This document shows, piece by piece, positions 27,284 through 36,386 of a DNA stretch of 64,000 nucleotides (positions within the stretch are counted from its first letter, which is position 1; every line of letters starts with the position of its first letter). Location of the stretch: assembly GCF_011682175.1 (NCBI RefSeq), contig NZ_WHJG01000003.1, forward strand, positions 124,001 to 188,000, written 5' to 3'. The stretch is from Massilia frigida (GTDB lineage Bacteria > Pseudomonadota > Gammaproteobacteria > Burkholderiales > Burkholderiaceae_D). Position numbers and translations under genes: made by a program. The notes beneath the pieces are model-generated. The model ran no database searches, was not told the origin of the DNA, and saw only the letters and a program-made list of their open reading frames with translations.

Positions 27284-28702
27284 ATGAAAATCTACCCAGT
27301 GATCCTGTCCGGTGGCGCGGGAACGCGCCTGTGGCCCTTGTCGCGCGCAGTCTTGCCCAAGCAGCTGCTGCCGCTGGTCACCGACAAAACCATGCTGCAA
27401 GATACCGTCCTGCGCGTGTCGGGCTGGCCCGAGCTGATGGCGCCGTTGGTGGTGTGCGGCAATGAGCACCGTTTCCTGGTGGCCGAGCAGATGCGCGAAA
27501 TCGGCGTCACGCCGCTCGGCATCCTGCTCGAACCGGTGGGGCGCAATACGGCCCCGGCGGTCGCGGCCGCCGCCAACTACCTGCGCGCGATCGATCCGGA
27601 CGCCGTCATGCTGGTGCTGCCGGCCGACCATGTGATCGACAAGAATGTCCCGTTCGCCCAAGCCGTGGCCCAGGCCAGCGCGCTGGTGGCCGACGGCGCC
27701 CTGGCCACCTTCGGCATCGTGCCGCAGGCACCGGAAACCGGCTATGGCTATATCCACCGCGGCGCACGCGCCGGCGGGTCGGACAGCGCCTACCAGGTCG
27801 ACCGTTTCGTCGAGAAGCCCGACCGCGCCACCGCCGAGCTGTTCGTGGCCGATGGCGGCTATTACTGGAACAGCGGCATGTTCCTGTTCCGCGCCGAAGG
27901 CTATCTGCGCGAGCTGGGCGAATTCGCGCCCGCCATCGCGCAGGCGGCTGAAGCGGCCGTGCGGCTCGGCTACCGCGACCTCGATTTCTGCCGCCTGGAC
28001 GAAGCGGCGTTTTCCAGCTGCCCGTCGGACTCCATCGATTACGCCGTGATGGAGCGCACCCGCCACGCGGTGGTGGTGCCGGCCGACATCGGCTGGAGCG
28101 ATGTCGGCTCATGGTCGGCACTGTGGCAAGTGCAGCAGGGCGATGCCCAGGGCAATGTGCAGCGCGGCGATGTGTATCTGGACGGCGTCACCAATTCACT
28201 GGTGCGCGCCGAAAGCCGCATCGTGGCCGTGATCGGCGTGAACGACCTGGTGGTGGTGGAAACCCCGGACGCGGTGCTGGTCGCGCACAAGGACCAGGTG
28301 CAGCGCGTCAAGCAGATCGTCGACCATCTCAAGTCCAAGGAACGCACCGAGCACTTGCACCATACCAAGGTGTACCGCCCCTGGGGTTATTACGAGGGCA
28401 TCGATGCGGGCGACCGTTTCCAGGTCAAGCGCATTACCGTCAAGCCGGGCGAAAAACTCTCGCTGCAAATGCACCATCACCGGGCCGAACACTGGGTGGT
28501 GGTGAGCGGCACGGCGCGCGTAACGTGCGGTGAAAAAGTCAGCTTGCTGTCGGAAAATGAGTCGACCTACATCCCGATCGGCATGAATCACCGTCTGGAA
28601 AACCCGGGCAAGGTGCCGCTGCACATCATTGAAGTGCAGTCGGGCAGCTATCTGGGCGAGGATGATATCGTGCGCTTCGAAGATATTTACCAGCGCGCGT
28701 AA
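27284..28702 (+). CDS. manC: Mannose-1-phosphate guanylyltransferase/mannose-6-phosphate isomerase
   Basis: 472 residues, the usual size of the bifunctional type II enzyme. The N-terminal GTP:Man-1-P guanylyltransferase domain has SGGAGTRLWPLSRAVLPKQLLPL, EPVGRNTAPAVAAAA, PADHVI and YGYIHRG. The C-terminal cupin isomerase domain (about 355-472) has RPWGYYEGIDAGDRFQVKRITVKPGEKLSLQMHHHRAEHWVVVSGTA. It makes GDP-mannose from Man-6-P/Man-1-P in the cytoplasm. A phosphomannomutase is not in the window. It is the last gene of the EPS run and is followed at once by a strong terminator. A GAGA ribosome site precedes the ATG. Confidence 0.95.
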   Translation: MKIYPVILSGGAGTRLWPLSRAVLPKQLLPLVTDKTMLQDTVLRVSGWPELMAPLVVCGNEHRFLVAEQMREIGVTPLGILLEPVGRNTAPAVAAAANYLRAIDPDAVMLVLPADHVIDKNVPFAQAVAQASALVADGALATFGIVPQAPETGYGYIHRGARAGGSDSAYQVDRFVEKPDRATAELFVADGGYYWNSGMFLFRAEGYLRELGEFAPAIAQAAEAAVRLGYRDLDFCRLDEAAFSSCPSDSIDYAVMERTRHAVVVPADIGWSDVGSWSALWQVQQGDAQGNVQRGDVYLDGVTNSLVRAESRIVAVIGVNDLVVVETPDAVLVAHKDQVQRVKQIVDHLKSKERTEHLHHTKVYRPWGYYEGIDAGDRFQVKRITVKPGEKLSLQMHHHRAEHWVVVSGTARVTCGEKVSLLSENESTYIPIGMNHRLENPGKVPLHIIEVQSGSYLGEDDIVRFEDIYQRA

Positions 28703-28721
28703 GCGCACGGCTGGGCAGGGA

Positions 28722-28747
28722 AGGGGAGCCGCGGCTCCCCTTTTTTT
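28722..28747 (+). terminator. Rho-independent terminator of the EPS operon
   Basis: A 20-base perfect palindrome (AGGGGAGCC...GGCTCCCCT) is followed by seven Ts. It starts 20 bases after the manC stop and marks the end of the long plus-strand transcription unit. Confidence 0.93.
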
Positions 28748-29099
28748 CGGACTGCCAGCAGGCTATATCAAATGGACATTGGTGAGCTGCCAAGTCAAAT
28801 GCGGCGGTGCAATAAAACAGTTTTGTCGATTTCTACAGCGCTGGTCGTCGAAAATGTTGCCAAATACATTTTATTACAACTTAGTGCTTTTTTCGTGTCG
28901 TGGAATTGACGTTTCTCGAAAATTTTTTACGTTTCCTGCTAGACATGTTCGCGCTTTGCGCTCCTTTCCTCGCGCATCATCAGATAAAGATGATGAACAT
29001 AGGCAATTTGTGAAATTTTGAAATAAATTTCCACAGCAGAATTGTTTCCCCACGCATAGAATTCGGACCGTTATCCGATTTCATCTGATGTGAGGAAGT
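28748..29099. other. A/T-rich intergenic gap, no gene recognised
   Basis: About 350 bases, markedly more A/T-rich than the surroundings, between the EPS terminator and the lipoprotein gene. It presumably holds the promoter for the next gene. I found no convincing -35/-10 pair, RNA structure or repeat. A 130-codon frame crosses it but has no protein-like features. Confidence 0.5.
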
Positions 29100-29525
29100 A
29101 TGTTTTTTAACGTATTCAACCGGGGGCTGCTGTGCGCCGGGATCTTTGCACTGAGCGCTTGCGGCGGTGGAGATCTGGCCAACGACCCGCTGCCCGCTGT
29201 CCGCCAGAGTCCGGCAGCGCCTGTGCAGCAAGCCAATCCCGCTTCCACCACCCCGGACGCGCCGCCCGCCGCCCTGGGGGGCGCGCCCCGGTTTGCCACC
29301 GCGGCCGAGCGTGAAGCCGAGCAATTGCGCATGGTGCCATACGAGCAATCGTTCTCCTTCGAAATCCATCGCCGCGCCCGAGAGCGTCCCGAACACTTGC
29401 GCGAGCCGGCCGAGCCGGTGAAAGCGATGGGGCAGGCGTGCGACGCCGCCGCCCAGGGCCGGCCCGCCGACTGCATCCCCAGCCAGCCGGGCGCCCCGGT
29501 CCAGGCTGGCGGCCAGGCGCTATAA
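29100..29525 (+). CDS. Small hypothetical lipoprotein
   Basis: 141 residues. A basic start and hydrophobic stretch end in a lipobox (FALSAC, Cys21) followed by GGGD, so it should be lipidated. The mature part is low in structure: Pro/Ala-rich to about residue 60, then charged (ATAEREAEQLRMVPYEQSFSFEIHRRARERPEHL). A GAGGAAG ribosome site sits just before the ATG. No known domain is recognised. It precedes the TIGR03790-type gene by 49 bases on the same strand and may be co-transcribed with it. Confidence 0.7.
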   Translation: MFFNVFNRGLLCAGIFALSACGGGDLANDPLPAVRQSPAAPVQQANPASTTPDAPPAALGGAPRFATAAEREAEQLRMVPYEQSFSFEIHRRARERPEHLREPAEPVKAMGQACDAAAQGRPADCIPSQPGAPVQAGGQAL

Positions 29526-29574
29526 TCGTCGGCGCGCGGCAAACGCCGCGCCCAACCGACAACCGGCTGATTCC

Positions 29575-30597
29575 ATGACCCTGCGCGCTGCCCTGTTCGT
29601 GTCCCTTGCCCTGCTGGGCGCCACCAGCCTGGCCGCCGCCCAAGCCGCGCCGGCCACGCGCCTGTTGCCGCGCCAGCTGGCGCTGGTCGTCAACGATGCC
29701 GAACCGAACAGCGTCACCATCGCCGAGTATTACCGCAAGGCGCGGTCGATTCCGGCCGCCAACATCATCCACGTGAGCATTCCCGGCAAGCCGCAGCGGC
29801 TCGACGCCGCGCGTTTCAGCGAGCTCAGGGAGAGCATCGACAGCCAGTTGCCGGCCGGCATCGAAGCCGTGCTGATGGTCTGGACCGCGCCCTACGCCGT
29901 CGAATGCAATGCCATCACGGCCGCCTACACCATGGGCTTCGACGCCGGCCAGTGCCGCAACACCTGCGCCGCCAGCCGTCCGAGCGCCTACTTCAACGCC
30001 AGCTCGGCCCATCCGGTGGCCGATTTCCGCATGCGCCTGTCGATGCTGCTGCCGACCGAATCGGTGGCGCAGGCCAAGGCCGTAATCGACCGTGGCGTGG
30101 CCAGCGGCTTCCGGGTGCCGAACGCGACGGCGTACTACCTGGTGACCTCGCAGGCGGCGCGCAATTCGCGGGCCGAGCTGTTCCCGCGCGACGGCTATCT
30201 GGCCGCCAAAAAAATCCGCACCAGGACCGTGCATGCCGACGCCCTTGAGGGGGTGAAGGACATCATGATCTACCAGACCGGCATGGCGCGCGTGGACAAG
30301 CTCGACGGCTTGGGTTTCCTGCCCGGCGCCCTGGCCGACCACCTGACGTCCTTCGGCGGCGACCTGCTCGGCACCAGCCAGATGAGCAGCCTGCGCTGGC
30401 TGGAAGCGGGCGCCACCGCCAGCTATGGCAGCGTCAGCGAGCCCTGCAACCACTGGCAGAAATTCCCCCATCCCGCCATCCTGCTCAAGCATTACCTGGG
30501 CGGCAGCAGCGCCATCGAAGCTTACTGGCGCAGCGTGGCCTGGCCGACCCAGGGCTTGTTCATCGGCGAACCGCTGGCCGCACCTTACGGCCGCTAA
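29575..30597 (+). CDS. TIGR03790-family exported protein
   Basis: 340 residues with a signal peptide (LFVSLALLGATSLAAAQA). The early mature sequence RQLALVVNDAEPNSVTIAEYYRKARSIPAANIIHVSIPG matches the conserved opening of the family as I remember it, and DHLTSFGGDLLG and EPCNHWQKFPHP are further conserved-looking blocks. The family has no known activity, but was described as limited to genomes that carry exosortases, which fits this window. Six cysteines are absent, so no disulfide-rich domain is expected. Its location between a lipoprotein and a secreted nuclease suggests an envelope or extracellular role. Confidence 0.78.
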   Translation: MTLRAALFVSLALLGATSLAAAQAAPATRLLPRQLALVVNDAEPNSVTIAEYYRKARSIPAANIIHVSIPGKPQRLDAARFSELRESIDSQLPAGIEAVLMVWTAPYAVECNAITAAYTMGFDAGQCRNTCAASRPSAYFNASSAHPVADFRMRLSMLLPTESVAQAKAVIDRGVASGFRVPNATAYYLVTSQAARNSRAELFPRDGYLAAKKIRTRTVHADALEGVKDIMIYQTGMARVDKLDGLGFLPGALADHLTSFGGDLLGTSQMSSLRWLEAGATASYGSVSEPCNHWQKFPHPAILLKHYLGGSSAIEAYWRSVAWPTQGLFIGEPLAAPYGR

Positions 30598-30821
30598 GCG
30601 CGCCGGGGCGGTGACAGCGCGCCCATCCTCATGCTGGTAGTGCATCGCTGCGCGCCCGTCCCGACTAAACCGGCAAGCCCCCTGCCGCGTCATCATGTTG
30701 TCATTTATCACAATTATGATGAAATTTACTATGGAAGAATACTTTTTGCTAACATAGAACTCCAACGTCCATAGTCAATATGATCATGACGATTCCAATC
30801 TCCTCCCTTCAGGAAGTTTCG

Positions 30822-33800
30822 ATGAAAAAGCTCGTAGCAACCATGCCTGTCCCCGGCCGGCTTACCGTGCTCGCCGCGTTGATGGCTGGTTTATCCGCTC
30901 CCGCCATGGCCGTGTCGCCTGACCTCGTGATCAGCCAGGTGTATGGTGCGGGCGGTAACGCCGGTACCACTTTCTTTACCCACGACTACATCGAAATCTT
31001 CAACCGCGGCACGACCGCGGTCACCGCCGAAGGCTGGAGCGTGCAGTACGGCTCGGCTACCAGTACCGGCGCCTGGAGCGGCAAATCGGCCTTGCCGACC
31101 TTCACCGTCGAGCCTGGCCAGTATGTACTGATCCAGGAGCAGAGCGGCGGCGCAGGCCAGCCATCGCTGCCAAACCCGCTGATCGTGCCGGCAAGCGGCT
31201 TCAATATGTCGGCATCGAACGGCAAAGTGGCCCTGGTGCGCGATAGCGTCACCCTCAGCGGCGCCACCCCGGCGGGCGACAACGTCGCCGACCTGATCGG
31301 ATTCGGCACCGCCAACGGCGCCGAAGGCACGCGCGCGCCGGCCATGTCGGCCGCGCTGGCACTGTTCCGCGCCAACGGCGGCTGCGGCGACACCGATGAC
31401 AACAGCATGGACTTCGCCACCGGCGCCCCGGCCCCGCGCACCAGCGCCTCGCCCCGCAACAGCTGCGGCAACACCATTCCGCAAGCCAAGCCGATCATCC
31501 CGGTCTGCCCGGCCAGCATGGCCATCGAACAGGGCAAGCCGGGTGCGGTGCCGCTGAGCGCCTCGGATGAAGACAGCATCGTCAACGGTGCCGTCATCGC
31601 CAGCGGCAACGTGCCCGGCATCAGCCTCGGCAGCTTGAGCCCCGCCAGCGCCAATGGCGGCAGCGCCAGCGTCAACCTGCAGGCCAGCGCGGCCCTGGCG
31701 TCCGGCAGCTATCCAGTCGTCATCCGCTTCACCAACAATGCCGGCCAGGAAGCGACTTGCCCGGTCAGCGTCAGCGTCGCCGGCGCCGCCACCATTCCAC
31801 AGATCCAGGGCGCCGGTGCGGCCAGCCCCTTCGTCAATGCCAGCGTGAGCACCGAAGGCGTGGTCACCCACAAGGTGTCGAACGGCTACTTCATCCAGGA
31901 TGCCAACGGCGATGGCGATCCGGCCACCTCGGACGGCCTGTTCGTCTTCACCGGTACCGCCCCGCTGGTCGCCGTGGGCGACCTGGTGCGCGTGAAAGGC
32001 ACCATCGTCGAGTACAAGCCGACCGGCGCCGCACGCACCTACACCGAAATGAAAGACGTGACGGCCACCAGCGTGCTCGGCGCCGGCCACAGCGTCACCC
32101 CGGCCAATATCGTGTTCGAGCCGGGCATGGACCTGGCGCGCCATGAAGCGATGCTGGTCAATATCACCAACGCGCTGACCGTCAACCAGACCAGCTACCT
32201 GGGCGACCGTGGTGAATTGACCTTGTCGGTCGGGCGCCGCGAAACCGCGACCAACCGCTACCGTCCGGGCACGCCGGAAGCGCTGGCACTGGCCAAGGCC
32301 AATGCCGGCAATCAACTGGTGCTCGACGACAGCTGGTTCGTGGCGCCGCCCGCAGCCACCCCGCCGTGCGCCGACGTGGTGGCCTGCTCCGGCATTCCCT
32401 ACCTCGGCCAGGATGGCACGGTGCGCGCCGGCGACACGGTGGGCAACCTGGTCGGCGTGGTCGACTTCGGCGCCATCGGCGGCGGCGGCACGGCCTTCAA
32501 GATCCAGCCGACCGCCGCGCCATCGTTCACCCGCAGCAATCCGCGCCTGCTGGCGCCGGAACTGCCAGTTGGCAACATCAAGGTGGCCAGCGCCAATGTG
32601 CTCAACTTCTTCACCACCTTCCTCGACGGCACCGACGCCTGGGGCCGCACGGGGCAGGGCTGCACGGTCGGCTCGACCACGCGCGCCTCGAATTGCCGTG
32701 GCGCCGACAACAGCGCCGAATTCGTGCGCCAGCGCGACAAGATCGTGCGTGAACTCAAGGGCATCGACGCCGACGTGGTGGGCTTGATGGAAATCCAGAA
32801 TAACGATGACATTGCGGTCGATTACCTGGTCAAGCAGCTCAACGCGGCCATCGGTTATCCGGCCTATGCCTACGTACCCAAGCCGGCCACCACCGGCACC
32901 GACGCGATCCGCGTGGCGATGATCTACAAGCCGGCCAAGCTGGCCATGCTCGGTGGCGCGCTGTCCGATGGCGACGCGGTCAACAACCGTCCGCCGATGG
33001 CGCAAACCTTCAAGGCCGGCAATGGCGCCACATTCTCGCTGATCGTCAACCACCTCAAGTCGAAGGGCGGCTGCGGTAGCGGCGCCAATGCCGACCTGGG
33101 CGATGGCCAGAGCTGCAACAATGCCACCCGCGTGCTGCAGGCGACCCGCCTGGCCACGTATTTCATTCCGCACGTGATCAGCAGCGCCGGCGACCCGGAC
33201 GTGCTGGTCATCGGCGACATGAATGCGCACGGCTTTGAAGATCCGATCCACGTGCTCAACCAGGCTGGCCTGGTCAATGAGCTGGAGCGCTTCGTGCGTC
33301 CGTCGGGCATTCCTTACTCTTACGTCTTCGACGGCGAAAGCGGCTACCTCGACCATGCACTGGCGAGCGCCTCGCTCGACGCCCAGGTCGCCGGCGCCAC
33401 CGAATGGCATACCAATGCGGATGAACCGACCGTGATCGACTACAACACCGACGCCAAGAGCGCCGCCGCGGCAGCCCTGTACAGGAACGATGCCTTCCGC
33501 TCCTCGGACCACGATCCGGTGGTGGTGGCCCTGAACCTGGCCCCGACCTATCTCGACGTGACGACCGCCTTCCGCGAACAGCGCTCCGGCCTGAGCGTGG
33601 ACCGCCTGGCCAACAAGTTCAGCGCCACCATCACCCTGACCAACACCTCCGGCGCGGCCATCACCGGCCCGGTTCACCTGGTGCTGAGCGGCCTGACCGA
33701 GGGCGTCATCCTGGAGAATAAATCAGGTGTTGTCGGAAATGAACCTTATGTGAGTGTTAACAATGCTACAATTCAAGCCGGGGAAAAAATCACACTGAGA

Positions 33801-33869
33801 GTTGTCTTCAGCAACCCGGCTCGACGAGGCATTGGTTTCGTCAGTAAAATTTTAAGTGGTTCACTCTAA
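30822..33869 (+). CDS. Secreted ExeM/NucH-type nuclease with lamin-tail domain
   Basis: 1,015 residues from the ATG at 30822 (AGGAAG five bases upstream); the frame is open to 30780. Signal peptide to about residue 32 (GLSAPAMA). A lamin-tail domain follows (DLVISQVYGAGGNAG...FTHDYIEIFNRG, about 33-150), then a bacterial Ig-like stretch, an OB-like region (about 330-430) and the endonuclease/exonuclease/phosphatase domain from about residue 590. That domain has KVASANVLNFF, VVGLMEIQNND, VNHLKSKGG, VLVIGDMNAHG and SSDHDPVVVAL. It should be an extracellular DNase. The last 140 residues are an extra beta-rich domain, and there is no PEP-CTERM tail. The last 150 bases are A/T-richer. Confidence 0.9.
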   Translation: MKKLVATMPVPGRLTVLAALMAGLSAPAMAVSPDLVISQVYGAGGNAGTTFFTHDYIEIFNRGTTAVTAEGWSVQYGSATSTGAWSGKSALPTFTVEPGQYVLIQEQSGGAGQPSLPNPLIVPASGFNMSASNGKVALVRDSVTLSGATPAGDNVADLIGFGTANGAEGTRAPAMSAALALFRANGGCGDTDDNSMDFATGAPAPRTSASPRNSCGNTIPQAKPIIPVCPASMAIEQGKPGAVPLSASDEDSIVNGAVIASGNVPGISLGSLSPASANGGSASVNLQASAALASGSYPVVIRFTNNAGQEATCPVSVSVAGAATIPQIQGAGAASPFVNASVSTEGVVTHKVSNGYFIQDANGDGDPATSDGLFVFTGTAPLVAVGDLVRVKGTIVEYKPTGAARTYTEMKDVTATSVLGAGHSVTPANIVFEPGMDLARHEAMLVNITNALTVNQTSYLGDRGELTLSVGRRETATNRYRPGTPEALALAKANAGNQLVLDDSWFVAPPAATPPCADVVACSGIPYLGQDGTVRAGDTVGNLVGVVDFGAIGGGGTAFKIQPTAAPSFTRSNPRLLAPELPVGNIKVASANVLNFFTTFLDGTDAWGRTGQGCTVGSTTRASNCRGADNSAEFVRQRDKIVRELKGIDADVVGLMEIQNNDDIAVDYLVKQLNAAIGYPAYAYVPKPATTGTDAIRVAMIYKPAKLAMLGGALSDGDAVNNRPPMAQTFKAGNGATFSLIVNHLKSKGGCGSGANADLGDGQSCNNATRVLQATRLATYFIPHVISSAGDPDVLVIGDMNAHGFEDPIHVLNQAGLVNELERFVRPSGIPYSYVFDGESGYLDHALASASLDAQVAGATEWHTNADEPTVIDYNTDAKSAAAAALYRNDAFRSSDHDPVVVALNLAPTYLDVTTAFREQRSGLSVDRLANKFSATITLTNTSGAAITGPVHLVLSGLTEGVILENKSGVVGNEPYVSVNNATIQAGEKITLRVVFSNPARRGIGFVSKILSGSL

Positions 33870-33878
33870 GGGAGCAAC

Positions 33879-34487
33879 ATGTTCAATTTTAAGACGTTCG
33901 TCAAACAAGCGTTACTCGCGGCCACCCTTGCTTTCGGCATCGGTAACGCAACGGCAGGACCGACCTACCACGTCGATATCGACACCACCAATTATTCCGG
34001 TGCCGGTTCGATGGATTTCTGGCTGTCCAGCTTCACCGGCGCCAGCGGTGCCATGGCCACGGTGAGCAATTTCACCGGCAATCTGGGCGCGGAAACCTTC
34101 CGTTTCGGTAGCGTTGGCGGTGCCTTGCCTGCCTCGGCAAAATTCGATAACAGCGAAGACTTCAGCTCGGTAACGCATGGTGTCACCCTGGGCGAAAAAT
34201 TCGGTTTCGACGTGAACTTCAGCGGCGACTTCCTGACCGTGCCGGGCTTTGCATCGACCTTCAGCATTGCCATGTACGATGCGCTCGGCAACTACCTGGT
34301 ACAGCCAAACTTTCTGCTCGAGTTCAGCCTCAATCCGCCGACGATCGACGATGCCGCCAGCGTGAGCTACACGGCTGCCCGTAACGTGCGCGTGTCGGTG
34401 CCTGAGCCATCGGACATGCTGCTCGTCATGACCGGCCTGGGCCTGGTCGGCTTCGTACGCCGCCGCGCCGCCAAGGCGCCGCGCTAA
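33879..34487 (+). CDS. PEP-CTERM protein (resembles NF038129 family), likely exosortase substrate
   Basis: 202 residues. Signal peptide at the N-terminus (LLAATLAFGIGNATA), then a beta-rich body starting GPTYHVDIDTTNYSGAGSMDFWL. The C-terminus is a textbook PEP-CTERM sorting signal: V-PEPS, a hydrophobic helix (MLLVMTGLGLVGFV) and RRR. Such tails are cut by exosortases; the XrtB-type enzyme at 5458 is the candidate in this window. The start is nine bases after the nuclease stop, so the two may be co-transcribed. Function of the mature protein is unknown. Confidence 0.88.
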   Translation: MFNFKTFVKQALLAATLAFGIGNATAGPTYHVDIDTTNYSGAGSMDFWLSSFTGASGAMATVSNFTGNLGAETFRFGSVGGALPASAKFDNSEDFSSVTHGVTLGEKFGFDVNFSGDFLTVPGFASTFSIAMYDALGNYLVQPNFLLEFSLNPPTIDDAASVSYTAARNVRVSVPEPSDMLLVMTGLGLVGFVRRRAAKAPR

Positions 34488-34495
34488 GCAGTGTC

Positions 34496-34520
34496 CTGGC
34501 GGGCCGTCACGGCCCGCCAG
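34496..34520. terminator. Perfect 11-bp inverted repeat after the PEP-CTERM gene
   Basis: CTGGCGGGCCG and CGGCCCGCCAG flank a three-base loop. No T tract follows, so on its own it is not a classical terminator, but it stands directly ahead of one. Confidence 0.6.
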
Positions 34521-34528
34521 CATGCATT

Positions 34529-34566
34529 GCACATTTGTCCGGCGACGGCAAATGTGCTTTTTTTTT
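34529..34566 (+). terminator. Rho-independent terminator
   Basis: Nine-base perfect stem (GCACATTTG/CAAATGTGC), 11-base loop, then nine Ts. It ends the nuclease/PEP-CTERM unit and separates it from the secretion cluster. Confidence 0.93.
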
Positions 34567-34725
34567 GCCCGCGCCGCATAGCCGTAATCGATCCGTAAGC
34601 ACCCCGAAAAACCTTGCCCTAAAGCATGCCGAATCTCCCCGCGTCCTCTATGAAAGAATAGTTGTCGCAACCGTCGGCGGCATGGTAGCCTTGCACGCCA
34701 AATTGCGCATTGAGGAGTCGAACGG

Positions 34726-35169
34726 ATGTTTGCAGCAACCAAATTCAACAGTGTCCGACGTGATCGCCACGCCGGCTTTACCTTGCTCGAATTGCTGGTC
34801 GTTATCGTCATCATTGGCTTGCTGGCGGCCTACGTGGGACCGAAGTATTTCGCCCAGCTCGGCAAGTCGGAAGTGACAGTTGCCAAGGCCCAGATCGAAG
34901 CGTTCGAAAAATCGCTCGACACCTACCGCCTCGACGTCGGCCGCTACCCGACCACCGAAGAAGGCATGGCCGCGCTGCTGGTCGCGCCCGCCACCGCCGG
35001 CGTCAAGTGGAATGGTCCCTACCTGAAAAAGGCGGTGCCGCTGGACCCATGGGGCCGCCCGTACCAGTACCGCGCGCCAGGCAGCAAGGGCGAGTATGAA
35101 ATCCTGTCGACCGGCAAGGACGGCCAGCCCGGCGGCACCGGCGAAAACGCCGACATCACGTCCCAATAG
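34726..35169 (+). CDS. gspG: Type II secretion major pseudopilin GspG
   Basis: 147 residues. The prepilin cleavage site is HAG17/F18-TLLE, with Glu22 at +5, followed by a hydrophobic helix (LLVVIVIIGLLAAYVGPKYF). The GspG C-terminal domain is evident: KAQIEAFEKSLDTYRLDVGRYPTTEEGMAALLVAP, then GPYLKKAVPLDPWGRPYQYRAPG. It should form the pseudopilus after processing by a prepilin peptidase, which is not encoded in this window. AGGAG lies before the ATG. It opens an eleven-gene same-strand cluster. Confidence 0.95.
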   Translation: MFAATKFNSVRRDRHAGFTLLELLVVIVIIGLLAAYVGPKYFAQLGKSEVTVAKAQIEAFEKSLDTYRLDVGRYPTTEEGMAALLVAPATAGVKWNGPYLKKAVPLDPWGRPYQYRAPGSKGEYEILSTGKDGQPGGTGENADITSQ

Positions 35170-35198
35170 TTTCCTGACCCACCCCCCGTAAAGGCCTC

Positions 35199-36386
35199 AT
35201 GCAGTTTGCTGTCCGTACCCTCGCGCCTGACCTGAGCATTAGCAGCCAGGTGGTCGACGCCCAGGATGAGGCCGATGCCCGCCGCCAGTGCGAAGCGCGC
35301 GGGCTGTTCGTCAGCGCGGTCGAACCGGTGCGCGCGGCCGGCCTGCGCCGCAGCCGTGGCGCCAGCCTGTCGCTGGTGCTGTTCAGCCAGGAATTGCTGG
35401 CCCTGCTGACGGCCGGCCTGGGCATCGTCGAAGCGCTCGAAGCCCTGCTCGAAAAAGAAACCAATCTCTCCACCCGCAGCGTGCTGGAACGCCTGCTTGG
35501 CGGCTTGCGCGAAGGCAAGCGCTTTTCCAGCGTGCTGGCCGACCAGCCCGACCTGTTTTCGCCGCTCTACATCGGCATCGTGCGTGCCGCCGAAGGCACC
35601 AGCGACTTGCCGCGTTCGCTGGCGCGCTACATCGATTACCAGCAGCGTATCGACGTGGTGCGCAGCAAGATCGTCAGCGCCGCCATCTATCCGGTGATCC
35701 TGCTGGCAGTCGGCGGCGGCGTGAGCATGTTCCTGATTACCTACGTGGTGCCGCGCTTTGCCGAGGTCTACCAGGGCGCCGGACGCAACCTGCCATGGAT
35801 GTCGCAAATGCTGCTCGGCTGGGGCCAGTTCGCCAGCGGCCACACCAGCCTGCTGCTGGGCGGCGCCGCCGTGCTCGCCAGTGCGCTGGTGCTGCTGTGG
35901 CGCCACCTGACCCGCAACGGCGGCCTGACGCGCCTGATCACGCGCCTGCCCGGCATCGGCGAGCGGGTGCGCATCTATGAACTGTCGCGCCTGTACCTGA
36001 CGCTCGGCATGCTCAGCGAAGGCGGCATCACCATCGTCAACGCCATCGATACCGTGCAAGCCATGGTGTCGGTGTCGATGCGCGCCTCGCTGGCGGCGGC
36101 GCGCACCAGCATCGAATCGGGCTTGCCGCTGTCGAGCGCATTCGAAGCGAACAGCCTGACCACCCCGATTTCGCTGCGCATGCTGCGCGTGGGCGAGCGT
36201 ACCGGCGACATGGGGCCGATGCTGACCCAGTCGGCCGCGTTCTACGACGGCGAAATCAGCCGCTGGATCGACCGCTTCACGCGCACTTTTGAACCCCTGC
36301 TGATGGCCGCCATCGGGCTGGTCGTCGGCGCCATTGTGGTGCTGCTGTATATGCCGATTTTCGATCTGGCGGGAGACATGTCTTGA
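35199..36386 (+). CDS. gspF: Type II secretion inner-membrane platform protein GspF
   Basis: 395 residues, normal for GspF/PilC. Two copies of the T2SSF domain lie at about 60-190 (LVLFSQELLALLTAGLGIVEALE) and 270-385 (ELSRLYLTLGMLSEGGITIVNAI). Membrane segments occur near 165-190, 215-235 and 370-390. GERTGDMGPMLTQSAAFYDGE is a hallmark motif. It anchors the assembly ATPase and pseudopilus. The stop codon overlaps the GspE start. Confidence 0.93.
   Translation: MQFAVRTLAPDLSISSQVVDAQDEADARRQCEARGLFVSAVEPVRAAGLRRSRGASLSLVLFSQELLALLTAGLGIVEALEALLEKETNLSTRSVLERLLGGLREGKRFSSVLADQPDLFSPLYIGIVRAAEGTSDLPRSLARYIDYQQRIDVVRSKIVSAAIYPVILLAVGGGVSMFLITYVVPRFAEVYQGAGRNLPWMSQMLLGWGQFASGHTSLLLGGAAVLASALVLLWRHLTRNGGLTRLITRLPGIGERVRIYELSRLYLTLGMLSEGGITIVNAIDTVQAMVSVSMRASLAAARTSIESGLPLSSAFEANSLTTPISLRMLRVGERTGDMGPMLTQSAAFYDGEISRWIDRFTRTFEPLLMAAIGLVVGAIVVLLYMPIFDLAGDMS

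Noticed and set aside
28629-29021. 130-codon plus-strand frame after manC
   Set aside because: It starts inside manC, runs through the terminator and has no ribosome site or protein-like pattern.
30704-30732. TTTATC/TACTAT pair before the nuclease gene as a promoter
   Set aside because: Spacing is 17 but the -35 match is only three of six; not supported.
30891-33677. 928-codon minus-strand frame across the nuclease gene
   Set aside because: Amino-acid make-up is Gly/Ala/His/Arg-heavy without motifs; the plus strand encodes a clear nuclease with a signal peptide.
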